The notes under the pieces are model-generated. The model ran no database searches, was not told the DNA's origin, and worked only from the letters and a program-made list of their open reading frames with translations. Position numbers and translations under genes: made by a program. Positions 1 through 5,414 of a DNA stretch of 5,893 nt are shown one piece after another. This DNA is from Gammaproteobacteria bacterium (lineage in GTDB: Bacteria > Pseudomonadota > Gammaproteobacteria > Arenicellales > UBA868): NCBI GenBank assembly GCA_003529705.1, contig DPVA01000046.1:1-5893 (forward strand), read 5' to 3'. Numbering within the stretch: position 1 is the stretch's first letter; every line of letters starts with the position of its first letter.

Positions 1-250
1 CGGAGAGGTAGAGGGCGAACTCTGCGGCAGCGAGCAAGTCGTTATAAGCCCCTCCGGTACGGTGAGAGGAGACATCCGGGCGCCGCGAGTCGTATTGGAG
101 GATGGTTGTACTTTCCGGGGATCTGTAGATATGGAGACTGACAAAACCACTGTCGGTGATCGCGCTTCTACACCAAGGTTGCGTCCGGCCACCTCCCGGC
201 CAGTTCGTCCGGGACGCGATTCGACAGAAACGGGTTCGCTTCGGAACTGA
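1..250 (+). CDS. Bactofilin (polymer-forming cytoskeletal protein), C-terminal fragment
   Basis: Partial gene: the frame is open from position 2 to the TGA at 248-250, giving 82 visible residues, and the start lies outside the window. Bactofilins polymerise without nucleotide into filaments that scaffold envelope enzymes and affect cell shape or stalks. The visible part has the short-period right-handed beta-helix pattern of the family (DUF583, PF04519): turns such as VEGELCGSEQVVISPSG, TVRGDIRAPRVVLEDG and FRGSVDME, with regular hydrophobic pairs, glycines at the corners and the recurring G-x-I/V-x-A/G-P-x-V-V-L-E-D-G signature. After the helix comes a disordered tail of about 36 residues with seven arginines plus prolines, serines and threonines. 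GTG at 62 could be read as a start, but the helix signature continues upstream in frame, so it is an internal valine. A terminator-like hairpin follows directly. The family call is solid; the specific role is unknown. Confidence 0.87.
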   Translation, partial: GEVEGELCGSEQVVISPSGTVRGDIRAPRVVLEDGCTFRGSVDMETDKTTVGDRASTPRLRPATSRPVRPGRDSTETGSLRN

Positions 251-253
251 ACA

Positions 254-276
254 CCGCGACTCGCGGCGCGTTTTTT
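254..276 (+). terminator. Intrinsic terminator after the bactofilin gene
   Basis: Stem CCGCG (254-258) and CGCGG (262-266) with a 3-nt loop ACT, then CGCG and a T6 run at 271-276, starting 3 nt after the bactofilin stop. The alternative pairing CGCG 255-258 with CGCG 267-270 brings the stem right up to the T-run. The stem is short but GC-only, and the position fits rho-independent termination of plus-strand transcription. Confidence 0.6.
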
Positions 277-317
277 GATGAAGTTTGGTCCAGAGGGCTA
301 TACGCTCAAACTTGTTC

Positions 318-521
318 TCACGGACTCCCAATAGTGCTAGCGGGTGTTGAGGCTGAGTTTCTGAAAGCGCCCCGGCCCGAGGTGCCCGTTCGCTGGGGCG
401 ATGCCGTCTTTACTTTTGCAACTGTTCCAGCCGGCGAAAAAGCTCGGATAGGCCCGGTGATCAATTCCGGATTTTCGTAGATCATCTCATCGGATAGGGG
501 GATGAAGAGCAGTTTTTTCAC
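318..521 (-). CDS. Small hypothetical protein, 67 aa, KKLLFIPLSDEMIYENPEL head
   Basis: I do not recognise a named function. The frame reads VKKLLFIPLSDEMIYENPEL, then ITGPIRAFSP, followed by a low-complexity Ser/Thr/Ala/Gly/Pro/Arg tail to the TGA at 320-318. The first ~30 residues look like real protein: a beta-strand-like hydrophobic run, an acidic YENPEL stretch and a GPI turn. I have the impression of similar short hypothetical proteins in marine gammaproteobacteria but cannot verify it. The GTG at 521-519 is chosen because AGAGG (533-529) sits 7 nt upstream; an ATG at 539-537, six codons earlier, has only a weak GAG before it. The frame stays open up to 761, but that extension reads as arginine- and cysteine-rich noise and runs through the divergent regulator's start. 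No signal peptide or membrane span is visible. It is convergent with the bactofilin and divergent from the response regulator. Confidence 0.55.
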   Translation of the reverse strand: MKKLLFIPLSDEMIYENPELITGPIRAFSPAGTVAKVKTASPQRTGTSGRGAFRNSASTPASTIGSP

Positions 522-590
522 AGTGCCGCCTCTTGTCATGTCTAACTCTCGTAATATTAAAAGGCAGGAAGGGTTTTCGTCCGGGAAACC

Positions 591-619
591 TGTGGTAAAA
601 CAATGGCAATGAAATGGCA
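591..619. promoter_or_regulatory. Candidate response-regulator binding site: 11-bp-phased direct repeats
   Basis: AATGGCA occurs at 602-608 and again at 613-619, exactly 11 bp apart. A degenerate copy, TGTGGTA (5 of 7 matches), sits one further turn upstream at 591-597. Tandem heptamers spaced about one helical turn are the usual binding pattern of OmpR/PhoB-family winged-helix regulators, and such a regulator is encoded 68 bp downstream. Autoregulation is inferred from pattern and position only. Confidence 0.35.
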
Positions 620-622
620 CTT

Positions 623-668
623 TCCGAGAACCCACGCGGCGCCTGGGGGTGCCTCCGAGGTTTTCGGA
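623..668. promoter_or_regulatory. Nested inverted repeat in the response-regulator leader
   Basis: The outer stem pairs TCCGAGAACC (623-632) with GGTTTTCGGA (659-668): 10 bp with one G-T. The inner stem pairs GGCGCC (638-643) with GGTGCC (648-653): 6 bp with one G-T around a TGGG tetraloop. The two stems are separated by a symmetric 5+5 internal loop. The structure ends 18 nt before the ATG at 687. No T-run follows on either strand, so it is not an intrinsic terminator. It could fold in the mRNA leader and tune translation or stability, or be a DNA-level operator. Confidence 0.45.
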
Positions 669-686
669 TAACAGCGTCGGTAACAC

Positions 687-1388
687 ATGGCAACTGTAAT
701 AGCGATCGTAGAGGACGACACGGATCAGCGTGAGAACTATAGTGACGTACTGACAGCGCACGGTTATGAAGTTCGCGCCTATTCGGATCGGCCGAGTGCC
801 GAAAGTGCTTTTGAACGGGAACTTCCCGATCTTGCTCTACTGGATATTATGCTTGGTGAGGATATGGATGGCGGTTTCGATCTCTGCATGCAGTTGCGCA
901 ATCTCAGCCCCACCCTTCCGATCATTTTCCTTACCGCGCGAGACAGCGACGCGGATCGAATTTCGTCCCAACGGATGACAGCCTGGGATTACATTACTAA
1001 ACCGGTCAGCCTTGAATTTCTGGTTGCCCGCGTGCACGCCCTGCTCAGGATTTCTGAGCAACTGCAAACTCAACCGCTCCCAGAGAATAATGTTTCGGTG
1101 GGCTCTTTGGAGGTCAACGAAAATAGTATGCTGGTCCACTGGAAGGGGAAACCCGTCAACCTGACCCTCACGGAATTCTGGATCATAGAATCCCTGAGCA
1201 GGAATCCCGGGCATGTCAGAACTTACGATGCGTTGAGTGATGTCACCCGGCAGGGTCTGGTGGAGCGAAATACGATTAATGGATACATTCGTCGGATTCG
1301 CAACAAATTCCGGGAGTTGGACCCAGATTTCAACCGGATTCAAACCGTTCACGGCACCGGTTACAAATGGGAGCAGGACCACGAGTGA
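687..1388 (+). CDS. pdsR: OmpR-class response regulator, proteobacterial dedicated sortase system type (PdsR-like)
   Basis: A 233-residue DNA-binding response regulator. The receiver domain (about 1-120) has the acidic pocket E9-D10-D11, phospho-acceptor D53 in LALLDIML, T83 in IIFLTARDSD and K105 in ITKP. The winged helix (about 135-230) follows the OmpR/PhoB pattern, with LTLTEFWIIESL, a recognition region NTINGYIRRIRNKF and a wing ending VHGTGYKWE. The EDDTDQRENY start, YSDRPSAESAF and DGGFDLCMQLR are what I remember as typical of TIGR03787, the regulator linked to the proteobacterial sortase; this is from memory, not a search. The loop usually reading LGADDY before the conserved lysine is MTAWDY here. 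ATG 687 is the only possible upstream start, since an in-frame TAA lies at 681-683. No clear Shine-Dalgarno is seen. Its stop overlaps the kinase start, so it is co-translated with its presumed partner. Response regulator is near certain; the subfamily less so. Confidence 0.9.
   Translation: MATVIAIVEDDTDQRENYSDVLTAHGYEVRAYSDRPSAESAFERELPDLALLDIMLGEDMDGGFDLCMQLRNLSPTLPIIFLTARDSDADRISSQRMTAWDYITKPVSLEFLVARVHALLRISEQLQTQPLPENNVSVGSLEVNENSMLVHWKGKPVNLTLTEFWIIESLSRNPGHVRTYDALSDVTRQGLVERNTINGYIRRIRNKFRELDPDFNRIQTVHGTGYKWEQDHE
1375..1378 (+). promoter_or_regulatory. Ribosome binding site deciding the kinase start
   Basis: AGGA lies 6 nt before GTG 1385-1387 inside the end of the regulator gene. 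It supports the GTGA overlap start over the in-frame ATG at 1367, which lacks a purine-rich site and would give a longer overlap. Confidence 0.6.
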
Positions 1389-3625
1389 ACTCCCTGGTCG
1401 GTTCGCGTTCCGCCAAGGCACCGTCCGATAGCAGTGTCGCCTCGGGGACTCCCCGAATCCGGCCTGGTCTCAAGATCCGGACCAAGCTCCTACTCCTGGT
1501 CGTTCTTCTTTTGGTTATCCCCTGGATGGGCTATGAGTCCGTCCGCGAGATGGAAAAGTTCCTTCTCGAGGGCCAGGAACAGGCTCTTGAGCTTACGACG
1601 CAGGGAATCTCGAGCATCCTTGGAAACCGCACGGACCTCTTTGATCCCGGTGTCGGTGTCCCCGAAATTATTGGAAGGCCCCTGACTAGCCTTCTAAGGC
1701 AAATCGAGGAGCCACTTGCGATTGATGCGCCTCCGGACACCTGGGTAGACAGCGTTGGCCCGCTCACCGACTTTTCGGGATCAGGCCTTTTTGAGTGTGG
1801 TCCTAAATATCAACCTGAGTCCCTGGCAGTCCGCCATGGACTCGCGCTCAGTCCCGACTCGGTCTTTGCATTTTTTGAGGTCGATGACGATTACCTGGTG
1901 TTTCGCGACCCCACCCTCCTCTCGTTAGACGCCAACGACCAGATTCGCATGACTATCCAGCGAAACAATGGGGAAATCCTCCGGTACCTGCTGACTGCTC
2001 AGACACCAGGTCGACTAAGTATTTATTTAATGCGTGGAAATTGGAAGGACGTCGTCGATGGAGAAGCGTTAAGGGATATTGCGGGAACTCTTGACCGACT
2101 GACCAACGGCTTCGCGGTCAAAGTCAGAATCCCACGGGATTTGCTTGGGGTCGGCGCCCGTCTGAAATTTGAGGTCGTTGATGTCGACGACCAAAAAACC
2201 CGCGAGATTAAGCAAATCATTAGTACCGAGCCGGACCCGGGTTCTCACGAATTCGGCAGTATTCGTCTGGTGACTCCCGAACTCGCCAAGCTCATACAAC
2301 CGCTCTATATCTCGGAAGCAAACATCACTGTATGGGATAAATCTTTCCGGGTTCGTGCTCAGATCGGGTCTGTGGTGCCGCCAGCGAGAGAAGCTTTTGG
2401 CATGGCCGCGCCAGACACTACCTCACTTTTCGAAAATCTCCAGCGACAACTGATCCAGTTTTTCGACTGGATTCTGAGAAGTCCCGCCCGAGGTCTCGCC
2501 GATATGCCGGCTGATTCAAGCACGGAAGACCAACGTATTCTCGCGCGAGTCTTGTCAGAGGGTGAGCCGAGCACCGAACGCCGGCGCTACGGAGACGCAA
2601 AACTCATTGTTACCGCCTCTCCAATCTGGGCTCAGGGCGAAGTTGAGGGTGCCGTGCTTATCAAGCAGAGCGCAAACAAACTTCTAGCACTACAGTACGA
2701 GACACTGCAGCGCTTCACCATGCTCTTCCTTGCCGTGTTTATTTTCCTATCTCTTGCTATCCTGGTTTTTTCAACACGTCTCACCTATCGAGTGGGCCGC
2801 CTACAACGTGAGACTGAACAAGCGGCCTCCTCTGAGGGGCGATTGCTGAAGGATAGGATTCGTGCCGGTGCTCGGTCTTCAGATGAATTAGGTAGTCTCA
2901 CCCGCAGTATCTCGTCGATGCTGCACAACCTCGGGCAGTACACCCGGTATCTCGAAAAACTGCCCGATACCCTTGCTCACGAACTACATAACCCCCTTAA
3001 CGTTGTGAACTCGTCGCTGGAAAACCTGCAGTACAACCACCGAGAACTTGCTGATGACAAACATCTACAAAGAGCCAGAAATGGCATCGGGCGGCTACGT
3101 TCTATTATTACAAGCCTCACGGAGGCGGCCAGTCTTAAGGAGGCGTTAAGTCAGGAGCAGGAGCAACTGGAACAATTTAACCTTAGTATCCTCGCGCAAA
3201 ATTGTGTAGAGGGTTATCAATCTGCAAATCCCGGCTACCGAATCGTAGCGAACTCGGTTTCAACTCCTGCCTGGATTCTGGGGGTACCAGATCGCATCGC
3301 CCAACTACTCGATAAACTCATCGACAATGCTATCGCTTTTGGTGCGCGGAACGGGCTCATCATTGTCCATCTTAAATTGGTGGGCGACGACTTAGAGTTG
3401 ATCGTCTCCAACGATGGTCCTACCCTACCTCCGGAAATCGCTGACAGCCTTTTCGATCCAATGGTTTCGAGTACCCGGGATGCACGCGAGACCCACTTGG
3501 GGCTCGGACTCTACATCGTGCGACTTGTCACCGAGTTTCACAAGGGAACCGTTACTGCAAGAAACCGTCGAGGGGGGACGGGGGTCGAAGTGGTGGTATC
3601 GTTACCTCGAATTACAACGCCGTAA
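1385..3625 (+). CDS. pdsS: Membrane sensor histidine kinase with CBM9-like extracytoplasmic domain (PdsS-like)
   Basis: From GTG 1385 this is a 746-residue sensor kinase, presumed to phosphorylate the regulator encoded just upstream; start GTG and stop TGA overlap as GTGA. Order: a short basic N-tail; membrane span 1 (about 34-48, LLLLVVLLLVIPWMGY); a large periplasmic part; span 2 (about 446-464); a HAMP linker to about 518 containing DELGSL; the H box with H532 in LAHELHNPLNVV; N box D647-N648; G1 NDGP at 676-679; F box LFDPMVSS; G2 LGLGLYIV at 705-712. All catalytic motifs look intact. In the periplasmic part, about 125-275 reads like a CBM9/DOMON-type beta-sandwich (FAFFEVDDDYLVFRDP, DQIRMTIQRNNGEILRYLL, FAVKVRIPRDLL, LKFEVVDVDD). 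The PWxGYxxVREMExFLxxGQEQAL start after span 1 is how I remember TIGR03785 sortase-linked kinases. No sortase is visible in the window. Histidine kinase is certain; the subfamily is likely. Confidence 0.92.
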   Translation: MNSLVGSRSAKAPSDSSVASGTPRIRPGLKIRTKLLLLVVLLLVIPWMGYESVREMEKFLLEGQEQALELTTQGISSILGNRTDLFDPGVGVPEIIGRPLTSLLRQIEEPLAIDAPPDTWVDSVGPLTDFSGSGLFECGPKYQPESLAVRHGLALSPDSVFAFFEVDDDYLVFRDPTLLSLDANDQIRMTIQRNNGEILRYLLTAQTPGRLSIYLMRGNWKDVVDGEALRDIAGTLDRLTNGFAVKVRIPRDLLGVGARLKFEVVDVDDQKTREIKQIISTEPDPGSHEFGSIRLVTPELAKLIQPLYISEANITVWDKSFRVRAQIGSVVPPAREAFGMAAPDTTSLFENLQRQLIQFFDWILRSPARGLADMPADSSTEDQRILARVLSEGEPSTERRRYGDAKLIVTASPIWAQGEVEGAVLIKQSANKLLALQYETLQRFTMLFLAVFIFLSLAILVFSTRLTYRVGRLQRETEQAASSEGRLLKDRIRAGARSSDELGSLTRSISSMLHNLGQYTRYLEKLPDTLAHELHNPLNVVNSSLENLQYNHRELADDKHLQRARNGIGRLRSIITSLTEAASLKEALSQEQEQLEQFNLSILAQNCVEGYQSANPGYRIVANSVSTPAWILGVPDRIAQLLDKLIDNAIAFGARNGLIIVHLKLVGDDLELIVSNDGPTLPPEIADSLFDPMVSSTRDARETHLGLGLYIVRLVTEFHKGTVTARNRRGGTGVEVVVSLPRITTP

Positions 3626-3645
3626 CTGTTGGGTCAGAAGCCGTC

Positions 3646-3672
3646 TTATCGGGTACTACGATAGCCCGGTAA
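3646..3672. other. Imperfect hairpin between convergent genes
   Basis: TTATCGGG (3646-3653) pairs with CCCGGTAA (3665-3672), 8 bp with one G-T and an 11-nt loop. It spans the stop codon of the phosphoribosyltransferase and lies 20 nt past the kinase stop. No T-run follows on either strand, so at best it is a weak bidirectional termination or RNA-end structure for the two converging transcripts. Confidence 0.25.
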
Positions 3673-4216
3673 CAATATCGGCGACTTCGGGTTTTCCCTC
3701 TTTGACTTCTTCCTCCGAGAGTCCCTGAAGTTCATGAGGAAACACCAGCCATTGGTCTGTCTCATGAATGAAAAAGTCCGGAACCCGACCTGTTTCACTC
3801 TTGGTAGGCTTATACCAACAGGTCGCAACCCGCAAATCTTCAGGAAGATTACGCCTAGACCGCGACTTCAACTCATCAATGATCGCCTCAATGCTCCGAC
3901 CTGAATCCAGTACGTCATCGACGATTAGGAGTTTATCTTCCCGATTTAACTTGCGGATTAGGTATCCAAGACCATGCACCTGAACAGAATCTGCGGTATC
4001 CGCAATCCCGCGGTAATAAGAAGTCCGAATCGCTACATGGTCCGTTGAAATTCCCGCGTAGTCCAAAAGTTCCTGAACCGCAATTCCCACTGGCGTTCCC
4101 CCTCGCCAGACACCAACAATAAAGTCAGGTCGAAATCCGCTCTCGATAATCTTCCTGCCCAATAAAAAGGAATCACGCAAAAGTTCGCTTGCTGAAATAA
4201 ATTTCTTCTCAATCAT
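3656..4216 (-). CDS. Purine-type phosphoribosyltransferase (hypoxanthine/xanthine-guanine PRT family)
   Basis: A 186-residue type I phosphoribosyltransferase, a cytoplasmic enzyme expected to join a purine base to PRPP in salvage. The PRPP-binding signature LLIVDDVLDSGRSIEAI (96-112) is intact, with the paired acidic residues D100-D101 and the D104-S105-G106 loop. The N-terminal PPi-binding loop is GVWRGGTPVG (35-44). SYYRG at 66-70 falls where the flexible loop lies in this fold. The C-terminal part WYKPTKSETGRVPDFFIHET and WLVFPHEL would form the base-binding hood. Base specificity cannot be read safely. The start at ATG 4216 has AGGT 5 nt upstream and fits the family length; an ATG at 4261 would overlap the previous gene's end, has no ribosome site and adds 15 residues unlike the family. 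It is last in a three-gene minus-strand run, 25 nt after the lyase-like gene, and converges on the kinase with a 30-bp gap. Confidence 0.88.
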   Translation of the reverse strand: MIEKKFISASELLRDSFLLGRKIIESGFRPDFIVGVWRGGTPVGIAVQELLDYAGISTDHVAIRTSYYRGIADTADSVQVHGLGYLIRKLNREDKLLIVDDVLDSGRSIEAIIDELKSRSRRNLPEDLRVATCWYKPTKSETGRVPDFFIHETDQWLVFPHELQGLSEEEVKEGKPEVADIVTGLS

Positions 4217-4241
4217 GGGAGACCTAGTGAGTTCTACGGTT

Positions 4242-5414
4242 TCAACGTCGATTATCGACATCAGAAGTAGGGTTCGCTTTGACGGGCTGCACCGAAGCCG
4301 CGTCCTCTGACCCATTTTCTGCAATCGCATCAAGTTTACTTTCGCTTGTTTGATCTACTTGGATTTCTTGATCATTCGAACTTGCTGCGCCATCAGTGTC
4401 CTGATCTTCAGTATCTACAGACTCCGCCGGGTCTGTTCTCTCTTCGTCAGGTTTAGGCTGAAGCTCAATCGTTATTTCCTCAATCCGGTTCTCAATTTTG
4501 CGATCGATCGTGTCGTCTTGATTCTCTTTAAGTTCGTCCGATTCTTCTGTTGCAATTAATGGAGTCTTTTCCTCGTCCACAGCGCTTTCTTCCGGGTTAG
4601 CTGTTTCTCCGATAGCGTCTGGAGTTGTCTCTAGACCAACCTTAACCTGATCCGCTGGCTCAGACCTGGGTGGCACAATCCAACCAGGATCGCTGGTCTC
4701 AATTATGGCGGGAAGGTAGTAAATCACCTGGGTAGACAACTCTTTTTCTGGATACCGTGTCTTGAATTCAACCAGCCCGACCCGGGAGATGCCGTAGCTC
4801 AGAACAATTCTGCAGCGTTTACAGGTCGCCCCACGATATTGCACACGTTTTTCATCATTCACCCAGACATTTATTTTGCCTTCCTTATTGTTCCAGGCGG
4901 CTTCCACAATGACGTCATGCCATTGACCGCGAAGCTCACCTTCACTGATCAAAGAGAAGAAACGGGACTCATCATCAAATCGGCTACCGAACCATAACGC
5001 ACCCGTACTTCCAATCTCAAGCACCCAGGCCGCGCCGCCGGCCGCCTTATCAATGAACTGCCCGTGTCGGTTGCGAGCAGGATAACTACCTTCATAATTC
5101 TCCGGGAAAAAAACCTTCCAGCGATACCAATATGTTCCGGTGAAAGAGCCGGGTCCGTAATTATTCTGAGCAAGTTCGGCCCGCTCGACGCTATTCTCAC
5201 AATCATTGAACGGTGGCTCCGAAAGACAATCCCCGGGGCGGAGTTCAAAACGCTGCACAATCGGGTCTGGTGCGAGTCCGGTTGGATCGTGCACCTCACT
5301 CACAGCCCATTCCTTTTCGGTCAAGAACCTTTTGAAACCGCCTTGCTCGCCGTTAGCGGCAGGCGCAAATAGTCCTGCGAATGCCAATGCAACACCAACT
5401 AATCGAGAAATCAT
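4242..5414 (-). CDS. Secreted polysaccharide-lyase-like protein with long acidic C-terminal tail
   Basis: A 390-residue exported protein. A Sec signal peptide is clear (MISRLVGVALAFAGLFAPAA, cleavage near 19-22). Residues about 50-240 match what I know of the concanavalin-like beta-jelly-roll polysaccharide lyase family PF14099: FELRPGDC, then a second Cys and ERAEL (77-81), YWYRWKVFFPENYEG, HGQF (117-120), WVLEIGSTGALWFGSR, GQWHDVIVEAAWN, INVWVNDEK. C63/C72 and C198/C201 could form disulfides after export. By analogy with PL7/PL20, Arg/Glu of RAEL and the GQF region would line the glycan cleft; substrate and activity are unproven. Residues 251-390 are an unrelated, disordered-looking tail: by my count 42 acidic and 12 basic residues of 140, with no LPXTG motif or membrane span. 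The start has TGAGG 7 nt upstream and overlaps the preceding stop as TAATG, so translation is probably coupled. Confidence 0.78.
   Translation of the reverse strand: MISRLVGVALAFAGLFAPAANGEQGGFKRFLTEKEWAVSEVHDPTGLAPDPIVQRFELRPGDCLSEPPFNDCENSVERAELAQNNYGPGSFTGTYWYRWKVFFPENYEGSYPARNRHGQFIDKAAGGAAWVLEIGSTGALWFGSRFDDESRFFSLISEGELRGQWHDVIVEAAWNNKEGKINVWVNDEKRVQYRGATCKRCRIVLSYGISRVGLVEFKTRYPEKELSTQVIYYLPAIIETSDPGWIVPPRSEPADQVKVGLETTPDAIGETANPEESAVDEEKTPLIATEESDELKENQDDTIDRKIENRIEEITIELQPKPDEERTDPAESVDTEDQDTDGAASSNDQEIQVDQTSESKLDAIAENGSEDAASVQPVKANPTSDVDNRR

Larger units (their letters stand above)
522..686. other. Divergent intergenic region between the small minus-strand gene and the response regulator
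   Basis: No credible gene is seen here. It must hold the promoters for the minus-strand small gene and the plus-strand regulator-kinase pair. The best plus-strand sigma-70-like match is TTGTCA (533-538), a 16-bp spacer and TATTAA (555-560); it would overlap the small gene's 5' end and give a leader of roughly 120 nt. A GATAAC at 667-672 could be a -10 without a recognisable -35, as at activator-dependent promoters. Neither is strong. The region also contains the 11-bp-phased repeats and the nested inverted repeat listed separately. No good Shine-Dalgarno precedes the ATG at 687. Confidence 0.5.

Noticed and set aside
62..250. A separate 62-residue gene starting at GTG 62
   Set aside because: The same frame is open to the window edge and the upstream residues carry the bactofilin repeat, so this is an internal valine.
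615..630. Sigma-54 promoter from TGGCAC at 615-620
   Set aside because: The -12 element is missing: GAGA stands where TTGC/TTGT is required, and the kinase/regulator are not of the sigma-54 class.
318..761. A 147-residue minus-strand gene starting at 761
   Set aside because: The first ~75 residues are Arg/Cys-rich without protein-like pattern and would run antisense through the regulator's start; the plausible gene begins at 521 with its own ribosome site.
1367..1384. ATG 1367 as the kinase start
   Set aside because: No ribosome site precedes it and it would overlap the regulator by 22 nt, while GTG 1385 has AGGA at 6 nt and a GTGA overlap.
837..1421. A 194-residue minus-strand open frame opposite the response regulator
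   Set aside because: It is antisense to a clear receiver/winged-helix gene, has no recognisable domain, and arises from codon bias of the real frame.
4217..4333. Longer phosphoribosyltransferase starting at 4261 or 4333
   Set aside because: The added residues are unlike the family and overlap the preceding gene; ATG 4216 has a ribosome site and gives the family length.
4251..4664. Sortase-sorting signal (LPXTG plus membrane anchor) in the lyase tail, expected if it were the target of a dedicated sortase
   Set aside because: No LPXTG-like motif, hydrophobic span or basic end cluster of that type is present; the tail is acidic and hydrophilic to the end.
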